From Streptomyces monashensis (GTDB lineage: Bacteria; Actinomycetota; Actinomycetes; Streptomycetales; Streptomycetaceae): a stretch of DNA of 64,000 bases. The position numbers and the translations under genes were made by a program. Location of the stretch: contig NZ_MLYO01000012.1 of the NCBI RefSeq assembly GCF_001866665.1, positions 62,001 to 126,000 on the forward strand. The letters run 5' to 3'. Shown in pieces: positions 1 to 8,902 of the stretch. The notes below the pieces were generated by a model that was not told the DNA's origin, made no database searches, and saw nothing but the letters and a program-made list of their open reading frames with translations. Within the stretch, counting starts at the first letter, position 1, and every line of letters starts with the position of its first letter.

Positions 1-1
1 G

Positions 2-391
2 CTGGCCGACGTGACGTCCGCCGCCGCGCTGCACTATCTGCCCCACGCGCACGGCTCGGCCGTCATGCTGGTGCACGCGGCGACCGCGCCCATGGCGGCC
101 CTGCGGACCCTCCCGGCGCTCCCGCGCACCCAGTGGGTGCCGACGCTGCACGCGGCGTGGACCGCCGCCGCGGCCGTCACCGCGGCCTACCGCCCGGCCG
201 CGCCCGCCCCGCAGGACGGCCTGCCGGCCGCGCCGGACTCGGCGGAGGAGACGTTCGGGCTGGCCGCCCGGCACGGGGACGCGCACGTCATCAAGCTCGC
301 CGACACCTGCCTCGACGTACACCGGCGCACCGGACACCCCGAGGCGCTCGCGGCGGTGGTCCGGGCGGCGGAACTGATCGAGGGGATGTGA
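2..391 (+). CDS. C-terminal part of a questin-oxidase-like protein (5' end outside window)
   Basis: The reading frame is open from the first bases of the window, so the start lies upstream. About 129 residues are visible, ending in TGA. The helical, alanine-rich sequence resembles the C-terminal half of the questin oxidase-like family (DUF4243 type). It has a LHYLPHAHGSAVMLVHAATAP stretch in the middle and a closing HVIKLADTCLDVHRRTG segment typical of that family's end. The enzymatic role in Streptomyces is not established. The assignment is from recalled family appearance only, and the missing N-terminal part prevents checking for cofactor-binding residues. Confidence 0.5.
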   Translation: MADVTSAAALHYLPHAHGSAVMLVHAATAPMAALRTLPALPRTQWVPTLHAAWTAAAAVTAAYRPAAPAPQDGLPAAPDSAEETFGLAARHGDAHVIKLADTCLDVHRRTGHPEALAAVVRAAELIEGM

Positions 392-409
392 GCGGGAGAG
401 CGGTGGCCC

Positions 410-1258
410 TCAGAAGAGGACGCTCATGAACGCGCCCACCTCGCGGAAGCCGACCCTGTGGTACGTCCGTCTCGCCGCCGTGTTGAAGTCGTTCACGTAC
501 AGGCTCACCACGGGGGCGACGTCGGCGAGGGCGTACCGCAGGACCGCCGCCATGCCCGGTGCCGCGAGGCCCTTCCCCCGGTACTCGGGAGCGACCCACA
601 CGCCCTGGATCTGACAGGCCTGGCTGGTCGCGGCGCCGATCTCGGCCTTGAAGACGACCTTGCCGTGCTCGTCGACACGGGCGAAGGAGCGGCCGGAGCC
701 GACGAGTTCGGCGACGCGGGCCTGGTAGAGCAGCCCGCCGTCCCCGGCCATCGGGGACACGCCGACCTCCTCGGTGAACATCGCCACGCACGCCGGCATG
801 ATCGTCTCCATCTCGTCCTTGCGGACGCGGCGGACGTACGGGTCCGGGGCGACGTCGGCGGACATCCGGTCGGTGACCATGAGCGGCTGATGGGAACGGA
901 CCTCACGGGCCGGACCCCAGTGCGGCTCCAGCAGACGCCACAGTCCGGCGGTCGCCTGGGCGGGCCCGACGACGGACGAACAGCGCCGCCCGGCCCTGCG
1001 GGCCCGGTCGGCGAAGGCCCGCACGGCACGCGGGGTGGCGCAGATCGGCACCAGGTTCGCCCCCGCGTAGCACAGGGACGTGAGCATGCCGTCCTCGTAC
1101 CAGCCCCACATCTCGCCGCCGAGCCGCCACGGGTCGAGGCCGGCGATCTGGACGCGCGAGGTCACGAAGGCGTTCGTGACCGGCTCGCGGTCGAGGACGG
1201 CGAGCGCGGCGTCAAGGTCACTCGGTTCGAGCACCCGTGAGGTGGTCTGGGTCAACAC
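410..1258 (-). CDS. GNAT-family N-acetyltransferase with N-terminal DUF4081-type domain
   Basis: The product has 282 residues. The C-terminal half (about 145-282) reads as a GNAT fold, with a QIQGVWVAPEYRGKGLA acetyl-CoA loop and the closing SLYVNDFNTAARRTYHRVGF helix-strand. The N-terminal half resembles the DUF4081 domain commonly fused to GNAT in actinomycetes. Transfer of an acetyl group from acetyl-CoA to an amine is expected, but the substrate is unknown. The start is a GTG at 1258 with only a weak purine stretch upstream. The gene converges with the partial gene at its 3' side. Confidence 0.85.
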   Translation of the reverse strand: MLTQTTSRVLEPSDLDAALAVLDREPVTNAFVTSRVQIAGLDPWRLGGEMWGWYEDGMLTSLCYAGANLVPICATPRAVRAFADRARRAGRRCSSVVGPAQATAGLWRLLEPHWGPAREVRSHQPLMVTDRMSADVAPDPYVRRVRKDEMETIMPACVAMFTEEVGVSPMAGDGGLLYQARVAELVGSGRSFARVDEHGKVVFKAEIGAATSQACQIQGVWVAPEYRGKGLAAPGMAAVLRYALADVAPVVSLYVNDFNTAARRTYHRVGFREVGAFMSVLF

Positions 1259-1324
1259 GTGCGGGGCCTCGGGGCTGGGGATCTGCTGATCCTCCGCACT
1301 GTACCCCGAGGGGTGGTGGAGCGC

Positions 1325-1741
1325 TTAGTGGTGAGATCCGGCTGCGGGCGGGCCCAGCAGTACGACCTCGAAGGTTCTCCTCTCCTGTCCCGGCAAGCCG
1401 GGTTTCCCCGCCCAGAAGGTCACCGCGTCGTCCAGGGCCCGCATGAGGATCTCGCGTTCGTCAGGGGCTTCCGACAGGACCGCGTCGGCGTCGTCGACGA
1501 CGACGAGGACGCGGGTGGCAGTGATCCAGTGGAGATCGCACAGGCAGTCTCGCAGGGCGTTCCAGTTCCAGCCGAAGTAGTCGGGGAGCCGGAGCGCCTC
1601 GTGGAACTGGGTGAACACCCCGTCGGCGTCGCGCATCTCCAGCCCCCGCATCCGGGCCGAGTAGAACAGACCGGTGGGAGGGAGGGCGTCCTTCAAGGGG
1701 ACGAGGGAGTCGGATGAGGCGACACGGATTCCGCTGTCCAC
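1325..1741 (-). CDS. Barstar-family ribonuclease inhibitor
   Basis: The product has 138 residues and a barstar fold signature: LPDYFGWNWNALRDCLCDL around residues 52-70, followed by an acidic DDADAV segment. Barstar-type proteins bind and block barnase-like RNases. No barnase-like toxin gene is visible nearby, so this looks like an orphan immunity gene. It is the last gene of a minus-strand cluster downstream of a truncated RHS toxin, 6 bp after the stop of the previous gene, which suggests co-transcription. The start is a GTG at 1741. The family call is firm; the protected-against partner is unknown. Confidence 0.85.
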   Translation of the reverse strand: MDSGIRVASSDSLVPLKDALPPTGLFYSARMRGLEMRDADGVFTQFHEALRLPDYFGWNWNALRDCLCDLHWITATRVLVVVDDADAVLSEAPDEREILMRALDDAVTFWAGKPGLPGQERRTFEVVLLGPPAAGSHH

Positions 1742-1747
1742 AGCAGC

Positions 1748-2077
1748 TCAGCCCTCCTGCGGCCAGGCTCGGAACGAGCGTGCCCGCTGCACCGACAGGT
1801 CCGCCGCCCGGAAGCTCAGCGCAGAGCCCTCGGCCTCGGCCGACATCATGATCCCGTCGCCTGTTCTTCGAAGCTGTACGTTCTTGCGCCCCGGAGCTGC
1901 CCAGCCGCGCACGGTCACGTTCCGGACCTCGGTGAAGACGAGGAAGAACTCGAAGGCCTCGTGGCCTGCCTGGTCGGTGAACCCGAGGGTGGCCGAGCAG
2001 TGCCGCTCGTCGAAGTGCACGTAGAAGAGGTCATAGCTGCTCAGTTCGGCGAGATCGGCGTTCGGTTCAGCGTTCAT
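1748..2077 (-). CDS. Small Imm50-like putative immunity protein
   Basis: The product has 109 residues and no signal peptide or membrane segment. The pattern of a short strand (FYVHFDERHCSATLGF), a LVFTEVRNVTVRGWAAPG segment and a terminal amphipathic stretch resembles the two upstream Imm50-like proteins, but the identity is weak. The start at 2077 overlaps the end of the upstream gene by 11 bp, so translational coupling is likely. By position in a run of immunity genes it is probably an antidote to a polymorphic toxin; that function is inferred from context. Confidence 0.5.
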   Translation of the reverse strand: MNAEPNADLAELSSYDLFYVHFDERHCSATLGFTDQAGHEAFEFFLVFTEVRNVTVRGWAAPGRKNVQLRRTGDGIMMSAEAEGSALSFRAADLSVQRARSFRAWPQEG

Positions 2078-2576
2078 AGAAGGTCTTCTCGCAGGGGTCG
2101 GGAAGCGTCGCGTGCCGCATCGCGTCGACCCTGCCGCGGAAGACGTGCGGGCCGTCGTCCGAGCCGTCCGGTTCCGGGCGGAAGCCGCTCAGATGCGCGG
2201 CGAGTACGTCTGCGTGACAGGTAAACGCCAGGAACGTACCGCAATCCGTCGAGGCCTTCACACGGATTCTGTGCTCATCGCCTGACAGGGGTGCCACCGC
2301 GACGCGGGCCGTCACAGGTGGTTCCCAGGCGGACAGCACCAGGTCGGCGACTGCCAGGAACCGGAGTTGGCATTGCGCCGTGTCGGCGCCCGACGCGGTC
2401 CAGTCGTCCGGGAGAGGCGGCGGTGGCGTGGGCAGGTCCAGGCGCAGAGTGACCGTCGGCCCACGCCAGTCGAGATGGACGGAACGGAGGCGGACGGAGT
2501 CCAGTGGTGGGAGTTCCGGTCCGTAGAGAGGGGCCAGGATCTCCTTGTTCCGAACGGAGAGGTTCGTGTCCAGCAT
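2067..2576 (-). CDS. Imm50-like putative immunity protein
   Basis: The product has 169 residues. Its N-terminal half parallels the next gene upstream: LDSVRLRSVHLDWRGPTVTLRLDLPTPPPPLPDDW corresponds in pattern to a GVHLHEAVLRTDGPTLTLRLDL block, including a ligand-like proline-rich loop before a conserved tryptophan. This suggests duplication and divergence within the cluster. It begins 2 bp after the stop of the upstream gene. No catalytic motif is visible. Members of the Imm50 family neutralise secreted polymorphic toxins; the cognate toxin here is unknown. Confidence 0.55.
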   Translation of the reverse strand: MLDTNLSVRNKEILAPLYGPELPPLDSVRLRSVHLDWRGPTVTLRLDLPTPPPPLPDDWTASGADTAQCQLRFLAVADLVLSAWEPPVTARVAVAPLSGDEHRIRVKASTDCGTFLAFTCHADVLAAHLSGFRPEPDGSDDGPHVFRGRVDAMRHATLPDPCEKTFYER

Positions 2577-2578
2577 GC

Positions 2579-2968
2579 TCAGACTTCATTGGCGTATGCG
2601 GTCAGCTTGGAGATGAAGGCCGCGTCAGCGACGGCCCGAATACGAGCCTGGGATGACATTACGTCAAGGGTGACACCATTATCGGAGGCCATCGAAACAT
2701 TCGCCCTGATATCAGCCCCGAAGCCCTCAATTACGATCTCCCTGATACCGCTGAACGAAATCTCGACCTGCGTGGTGTTGAAACGCTGCACCGCCCACTT
2801 AAGCGGAGGCTGTTCCGGGTATCGCGCGAGATCCAGGCGCAGCGTCAAGGTCGGTCCGTCTGTACGGAGTACCGCCTCGTGTAGATGAACGCCGACGAGG
2901 TCCGGCGGGTTTCCCTGGTAGACGGAGGTAATTCCCTCCGGGTTGTGCAACAGGGAGGTCCATGACAT
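2579..2968 (-). CDS. Imm50-family immunity protein
   Basis: The product has 129 residues and matches the Imm50 pattern well: an N-terminal LLHNPEGITSVYQGNPPDL, then GVHLHEAVLRTDG, a VQRFNTTQVEISFSGI block and an acidic C-terminal helix. These cytoplasmic proteins bind toxins of neighbouring or sister cells. Base composition is clearly less GC-rich than the window average, especially at about 2600-2770, which fits horizontal acquisition as part of an immunity island. It lies 78 bp downstream of the CdiI-like gene in the same direction. Confidence 0.7.
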   Translation of the reverse strand: MSWTSLLHNPEGITSVYQGNPPDLVGVHLHEAVLRTDGPTLTLRLDLARYPEQPPLKWAVQRFNTTQVEISFSGIREIVIEGFGADIRANVSMASDNGVTLDVMSSQARIRAVADAAFISKLTAYANEV

Positions 2969-3046
2969 GCCGACTCAGCCTTCCGGCTCGGGGTACTCGT
3001 ACCCTTTCCGGGTCGTAGTGCCGGTCCAGGAGACGGAGAGGGGTGC

Positions 3047-3556
3047 TTAGTCGTGAGGATCGGTTGTGCGCGAGCACACGCGAAGGAACTCCCTGATCTC
3101 ATCGATGGTCGTCTGCCACTCGGAGATCTCGTGCCCGTCTTCGTCGACCGTCGATCGTGGTTCCACGAAACGCCAAGGCTCTTCCGCGGTGAATTCATTC
3201 GCGATCTCTTCGAGGAAAATAATCGAGTTCTGAACGTGGACGACGCTTCCTGACCGATACAGCGGCCAACAGAGAATGAAGTTGCTGTTCGCCGGGTCCG
3301 TGACGGACGAAATGAGGCACGATACCGCATCATCAGCACCTTCGAGTACCTTCAGCGCCCGAACCCAGCTGGCCTGATATCGCGCTACGTCCCAATAGCT
3401 CAGATCCATCGGGAAATTCTCTTCGAAGTCCCGCACCGTGATGCGGCCTACCGCTCCGATGCCTGCTGCGGCTTCGGCGGACAACGGGGCGGAGACAACC
3501 CGAATGGAGAAGCCGTCATTTCTTGAGGTAGTTGAGATCCGGGTCGTAGGTGCCAA
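3047..3556 (-). CDS. CdiI-like immunity protein next to truncated RHS toxin
   Basis: The conserved body runs from IRVVSAPLSAEAAAG (about residue 18) to the end. It contains DLSYWDVARYQASWVRAL, SVTDPANSNFILCWPLYR, a VHVQNSIIFLEE motif and ISEWQTTIDEIREFL, a pattern of a contact-dependent-inhibition immunity family common in Streptomyces. The start is uncertain: TTG at 3556 lies inside the stranded toxin tail and gives 169 residues, and the next in-frame candidate, a GTG near residue 42, would remove conserved sequence. The gene sits where a cognate immunity gene is expected, directly after the toxin stop codon. Low GC supports acquisition with the toxin end. Confidence 0.65.
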   Translation of the reverse strand: MAPTTRISTTSRNDGFSIRVVSAPLSAEAAAGIGAVGRITVRDFEENFPMDLSYWDVARYQASWVRALKVLEGADDAVSCLISSVTDPANSNFILCWPLYRSGSVVHVQNSIIFLEEIANEFTAEEPWRFVEPRSTVDEDGHEISEWQTTIDEIREFLRVCSRTTDPHD

Positions 3557-5424
3557 CCCTTTGCCCCTTCTTGTTGAACATCTTCGCGGAACGACGTCGT
3601 GTGGCCCAGCGGGTCCGTCGTGGACAGCAGACGGTTGTAGCGGTCGCGGGTGAAGTGGGTTGCCACGCCCAACGGGTTTACTTCCGTGACCACTTGGCCG
3701 GAATCGTTGATGACGTAGCGGCGGGTGTGGCCCTCACCCGTCACCGTGGTCGTGACGCGGTGGCCGGTCGCCGGGTCCGTGTCGTCGTACGACAGACGCA
3801 GGGCCATGTGGCCGTGCGAGCCGCTCTCGGCGATACAGCGGTCCCGGTCGTCGTACTCGTAGGTGTAGCTGCGGTTGTTCGTGTCCGTCCAGGATGTCAC
3901 ACGGCCCTGGTCGTCGTAGCCGAAGCGCAGGGGCAGGCCGGAGGAGTTGGTGACCTCTGTCAGGTGGCCTTGCGGGCAGTAGCCGTAGCGCTTCAGCTCC
4001 ACGTCGGTGCCGTCGGGGGCCCCTCCCTCCAGGTGGAGGGACGTGACCCGGTCACCGGTTGTGGTGATCTTCAGGCGGTATCCCGCCGACGATGCGATGG
4101 ACAGCGGGGTGCCTTCGGCGTCGTACTCGAAGGTCAGCCGGTTGCCGTTGCGGTCGTCCATCTGCTCCAGGACCGCGCGGTCCTCGGACTGGTCGGCGAA
4201 GTGCCAGACCCGGCCGGAGCGAGGGTCGCTGATCGTGTAGCCGCCGTCGACGCGCCGCAGGGGCCAGCGATTGCTGCCGTGGGCGGGGAGTGTCGGGGCG
4301 TCCGAGGCCGGGTGGGGGTAGGTGAGGAGGAGGCCGTCCTCCGTCACGAAGATGACGCCTTCGGCGTCGACAGCCAGGTGCTGGTCCAGCGTGGAGGACC
4401 AGGACGGGCCGAACCAGTGACCCAGCTTGTACCCGGACTCCACACGGCGGGTGAAGACCAGAGGCAGCGTGCCGGGTAGGACGATGTCGGTCTGCGGCAG
4501 GTACATCTTGCCGGTCACCAGGTCGACCGGGTCAGTGTTGTCGACGCAGACCTTGTTCCTCGGGTTCTCCGCCGTGCCCTGCGGGTCGTCACCGGCCGCC
4601 TGGCGGGCGTCCCCAGCCGCGGCGTTCTCCCCCGTGCGCAAGTCCGAGCCCAAGCCGTCCAGTTCGGTCGGCAGCGTGCGTATGCCGGGGATGGAGACCC
4701 CGTCGAAGAGCGCGCGGAAGCCGCCCGCCTCACCCGCGACCTTGGCCATGGCACCGGCGCCGCCGAACATGCCGCCGAACTCCATCCCGGACACGGCCGA
4801 GTCGCTGACCTCGTCCAGGTTGAAGCCCTTGCTCTCACCCGTGGCCATCGAGACCGGCTGGGTGACCGCCAGGTCGACCGTCACCGACTCGATGCCGCCC
4901 ATCGCGGCCGTGGCCAGGGTGGTGCCCGCGATCGTGGCGATCTCGGTGGAGACCTCGACGCCCAGGGTTCCCGCGAGCTCCACGATGCCCGCCGTGGCTG
5001 CCGCCGCCGCGCCCTCGGAGATACCGGCCGTGAAGATGGCCAGCGCCGTGCCCGCGATGATCGTCGCCCCGACGATCTCCAGCTCGTGCTCCAGCTTGAC
5101 GACCGCGTGATGGACGGAGTCGGCGTACTTGTCCAGCGCCTTGGCCATGTCCCGGGCGCCGTCGGCCATGTCCTTCAGCCAGCCGTGGCCGTTGTTGCAG
5201 TAGCGGCGCCAGTAGGGGTCGTCGAAGGCGGAGATCGCCTCGCCCTTGTTGTCCTCGATGATGCCGCGGGCCGTCTTGTTCGCCGCGGTCATGACCGTCT
5301 CGATGTCATCGGCGAAGTCACGCCAGGCCTTGGCCGCCGCCCGCAGCCCGTCCTCGTCCGCCGCCGGCCACCACATGCCGGTCATGTCCTGGACGATCTG
5401 CTTCGCCTTGTCCGCCGCACTCAC
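3448..5424 (-). CDS. WXG/RHS polymorphic toxin, internally deleted
   Basis: The product has 658 residues. Residues 1-110 form a helical WXG100-like N-terminus. Residues 110-240 are alanine/glycine-rich with hydrophobic helices. About 295-360 is a DUF6531-type module (NTDPVDLVTGKMYLP). From about 385 there are YD/RHS repeats such as LTFEYDAEGTPLSI and YTYEYDDRDRCIAESG. Full RHS toxins are usually well over 1000 residues; here the repeats stop at YNRLLSTTDPLGHTTSF and the last 40 or so residues are out-of-frame sequence. The start GTG (5424) overlaps the stop of the WXG100 gene. It is probably a type VII-secreted toxin scaffold that has lost its toxin domain. Confidence 0.85.
   Translation of the reverse strand: MSAADKAKQIVQDMTGMWWPAADEDGLRAAAKAWRDFADDIETVMTAANKTARGIIEDNKGEAISAFDDPYWRRYCNNGHGWLKDMADGARDMAKALDKYADSVHHAVVKLEHELEIVGATIIAGTALAIFTAGISEGAAAAATAGIVELAGTLGVEVSTEIATIAGTTLATAAMGGIESVTVDLAVTQPVSMATGESKGFNLDEVSDSAVSGMEFGGMFGGAGAMAKVAGEAGGFRALFDGVSIPGIRTLPTELDGLGSDLRTGENAAAGDARQAAGDDPQGTAENPRNKVCVDNTDPVDLVTGKMYLPQTDIVLPGTLPLVFTRRVESGYKLGHWFGPSWSSTLDQHLAVDAEGVIFVTEDGLLLTYPHPASDAPTLPAHGSNRWPLRRVDGGYTISDPRSGRVWHFADQSEDRAVLEQMDDRNGNRLTFEYDAEGTPLSIASSAGYRLKITTTGDRVTSLHLEGGAPDGTDVELKRYGYCPQGHLTEVTNSSGLPLRFGYDDQGRVTSWTDTNNRSYTYEYDDRDRCIAESGSHGHMALRLSYDDTDPATGHRVTTTVTGEGHTRRYVINDSGQVVTEVNPLGVATHFTRDRYNRLLSTTDPLGHTTSFREDVQQEGAKGWHLRPGSQLPQEMTASPFGLSPPRCPPKPQQASER
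3516..3587 (-). pseudogene. Stranded C-terminal tail of the RHS toxin domain
   Basis: In a frame different from the RHS reading frame, the minus strand reads SAKMFNKKGQRVGTYDPDL, then NYLKK and TGA at 3516-3518. This looks like the natural end of a polymorphic toxin and sits immediately upstream of the conserved part of the immunity gene. The RHS core is joined to it with the remaining repeats and the catalytic toxin domain missing and the frame broken. The toxin class cannot be named from so short a remnant. Confidence 0.6.
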
Positions 5425-5792
5425 TCCGGCTGACCCCCGCCCTTACCGCCCGGCTTCGGATGGATCCGGCTGAACATCGAGCGGACCAGTTGTTCGTTGT
5501 CGATGTGGCCGTCCGCCATGTCGGTCATCGCTTCTTCGATGCTGGCAAGGCCCTGGGCGAGGACGTCCGCGGCATGCTCGATCTTCGTCACCAGCGGGCC
5601 GTAGACCTTGTGGAACTCCTTGCCCTGCTTGTCGTCACCCCACGGCGAACCGGCAGCCGCGAGCGACGTCTTGAGCTTGGTCAGCGCCTTGGCGAGATCC
5701 GTGCTGTGCGTGTGGAAATGCGGAGCCGTCTTCTTCAGGTCCTCGATCTTGATGTCGAGAATCTTGCCGTCGCCGCCGCCCTGGTCACCCAT
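5421..5792 (-). CDS. WXG100/ESX-type secretion partner
   Basis: The product has 123 residues, is helical and lacks a signal peptide. A SPWGDDKQGKEFHKVYGPL turn (about residues 49-67) corresponds to the W-x-G hinge of WXG100 proteins, here W-G-D-D. A long second helix and an acidic/glycine-rich tail follow. Such proteins are exported by type VII systems, or act as secretion partners of a larger effector. The stop overlaps the start of the RHS gene (GTGA), so the two are translationally coupled. No type VII machinery is in the window. Confidence 0.75.
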   Translation of the reverse strand: MGDQGGGDGKILDIKIEDLKKTAPHFHTHSTDLAKALTKLKTSLAAAGSPWGDDKQGKEFHKVYGPLVTKIEHAADVLAQGLASIEEAMTDMADGHIDNEQLVRSMFSRIHPKPGGKGGGQPE

Positions 5793-5895
5793 GGTGCCGC
5801 GTCCCTCCCCGTCAGCCGACTCATCGGTCCGAAGACCCTAGTTGGCAAGACGCGTTCGCAATCGAGAGCGGCACCAAGGGGCGGTAGAGGTCAGT

Positions 5896-6153
5896 TCAGG
5901 ATCGCGCAAGACCGAGGAAGGCCTGCCAGACGGCTGGCGGCACTATGAGGGTGGGGGCGGTGGTGGGGTTCTGCTTGGAGTCACGGATGTGGATGGTGGT
6001 GGGGGTGGTGGCGACCTCGACGCATTCGCCGCCATCGCCACTGCTGTAGCTGGACTTGCGCCAAGCGAGAGCGACCTCCACGCATTCGCCGCCCGCTCCA
6101 CTGCTGTAGCTGCTCTTGAACCACACCAGCTCGTTCGGCTCGTCAACGCTCAT
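5896..6153 (-). CDS. DUF397 protein with an internal duplication
   Basis: The product has 85 residues. The DUF397 signature W-x-KSSYSSG-x-GG-ECVEVA occurs twice, at residues 11-28 and 31-48, before the usual IHIRDSK and VWQAFL parts. The normal family member has one copy, so a 60-bp in-frame duplication has occurred. In Streptomyces DUF397 proteins pair with XRE-type regulators in developmental or toxin-antitoxin-like roles. The start (ATG 6153) overlaps the stop of the XRE gene by 4 bp, so the two are coupled. Confidence 0.9.
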   Translation of the reverse strand: MSVDEPNELVWFKSSYSSGAGGECVEVALAWRKSSYSSGDGGECVEVATTPTTIHIRDSKQNPTTAPTLIVPPAVWQAFLGLARS

Positions 6154-6986
6154 GTCTCCCCCAGCAACTTCTCTACAAAGGCCAGTGATTCGCGCGGTGT
6201 CAAGGCCTGGGCGCGCAGGAGGTTGTACTGCTCCTCCACCTCCCTGACCGTCGAGCGATCCGCGAAGAGGCGACTGGCCTTGTACGCCGGTACATAGGCG
6301 ATCCTGCGCCCCTTCGCCGTCTCGATCAAGGTAAACGGACCGTTGAGGCAGGCGTGCTCCTCGCGGTCGTTCGGCATGACCTGGATCTCCACATTACGCC
6401 GCTGTCCGACGAGCAGGATCTGCTCCAACTGGCCGCGCCAGACGGCCGATCCGCCCAAGCGCCTGCATACAACAGCCTCTTCCAGCACGAAGCTCAGGGT
6501 GGGCGCCGGTTTCCGCGCGAAGATCTCCTGGCGGGCCAGCCGTGCCGCCACCCGCTGCTCGATCGTCTCCTCACTCAACGGCGGCCTCCACATGGTGAAG
6601 ACCGCCCGCGCGTAGTCCTCCGTCTGCAACAGGCCCGGTACGGCCTGTACGGCGAACACGTGCAGCGCGACTGCCTGCTTCTCCAACGCCGCCGCGTCCC
6701 GGAAGAACGCCGGATACTGCGCCTTCTCCATCTCCTCGATGAAATCGACCAGTACTCCCTGCGCGTTCAGCGCCTCGTCGGCCTGCATGATGAAGCGCGG
6801 CGACGGAATGCGTCTGCCCTGCTCGAACGACGCGATGGTCGCAGCCGAGTAGCCGGTAAGGCGGCCGAGTTCAGCGCGTTCCACGCCCGCCTGGGTCCGC
6901 AGCCGCTTCAACAGCCGCCCGAAGATGAGCGGGACCCCGGATCCCGGCTCGGACTCACCCTCTGGTTCCTGCACTTCCTCGCTCAC
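6150..6986 (-). CDS. XRE-family regulator with DUF5753 ligand domain
   Basis: A helix-turn-helix (LLKRLRTQAGVERAELGRLTG through SAATIASFEQGRRIP) lies near residues 20-60. A long DUF5753-type domain follows, with QAVPGLLQTEDYARAVF and RQEIFARKPAPTLSFVLEEA. I chose GTG at 6986 (278 residues) because GGGGG sits a few bases upstream and homologues start close to the HTH; the longer frame to 7091 encodes a low-quality arginine/cysteine-rich extension. Paired with DUF397 downstream and a divergent HATPase upstream, an arrangement repeated many times in Streptomyces genomes and linked to morphological or metabolic switches. Confidence 0.9.
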   Translation of the reverse strand: MSEEVQEPEGESEPGSGVPLIFGRLLKRLRTQAGVERAELGRLTGYSAATIASFEQGRRIPSPRFIMQADEALNAQGVLVDFIEEMEKAQYPAFFRDAAALEKQAVALHVFAVQAVPGLLQTEDYARAVFTMWRPPLSEETIEQRVAARLARQEIFARKPAPTLSFVLEEAVVCRRLGGSAVWRGQLEQILLVGQRRNVEIQVMPNDREEHACLNGPFTLIETAKGRRIAYVPAYKASRLFADRSTVREVEEQYNLLRAQALTPRESLAFVEKLLGET

Positions 6987-7121
6987 GTAACCCCCAATGC
7001 CCTCGCGCCACCGTCCGTCACGGCGCGCACGCCTACAGCGGCACCCCGCCCTCGTACAACCCCTGTTGGTCGAGGTGCAGCCGCTGTTCAACGTTACTGA
7101 GCGTGCGGGAGCGTAAGCGGT

Positions 7122-7553
7122 ATGAAGTCAGAAATCTCCACCCATGAATTCGCCCACGAATTCGCGATGCGCTTCACCTCGACGCCGCGCGGCGCACGCC
7201 TCGCCCGGCGGCTCGTCTCGCACCGGCTGGACGAGTGGGGGCGCCCTTACGCCGGGCCCGCGAACGAAACCCTCACGCTGATCGCCGCCGAACTCGTAGC
7301 GAACGCGGTCCGGCACGGGCACGTACCCGGACGGGACTTCCACCTGAAGCTCACCGGGGCAGGTACGACCCTGCGGCTGGAGGTCTCCGACACCCGTACC
7401 GAGTGCCTGCCCGAGCTGCAAGACCCGCAGGGCGAGGGCGGCCGGGGCCTGCTCCTGGTCGAGGCGCTCGCGGACACGTGGGGTGTCACGCCACGGCGGC
7501 CGGGCAAGTCCGTCTGGGCGGAGGTACGACTGAGTCCCGCCACCGAGCGGTGA
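7122..7553 (+). CDS. Histidine-kinase-like ATPase (anti-sigma/RsbW-like)
   Basis: The product has 143 residues and consists of a single HATPase domain. The N-box reads AAELVANAVRHGH (about 53-65), a LEVSDTRTE G1-type box follows, and GGRGLLLVEALADTWGV forms the G2 region near residue 105. There is no phosphoacceptor domain, so it is of the stand-alone RsbW/anti-sigma type. It is divergent from the XRE-DUF397 pair. ATP binding is expected; the partner protein is unknown. Confidence 0.88.
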   Translation: MKSEISTHEFAHEFAMRFTSTPRGARLARRLVSHRLDEWGRPYAGPANETLTLIAAELVANAVRHGHVPGRDFHLKLTGAGTTLRLEVSDTRTECLPELQDPQGEGGRGLLLVEALADTWGVTPRRPGKSVWAEVRLSPATER

Positions 7554-7576
7554 CGGGACTCACGGAGATCGAAACG

Positions 7577-8734
<1,158 letters not shown>

Positions 8735-8902
8735 CTGCTGTGCAACCCCAAGTCGTGGATCAGGATCCGGTCCCGTATCGGCGGGCTCCAGGCTTCGAGA
8801 TTACGGCACCGGCCCCGGCGGGAGCACATCCCGTCCGGCAAACCCACCCGATGGGTGGCGGCCCGGAAGATCATCTTCCGGGCCGCCTCCAACGGCATAT
8901 GG

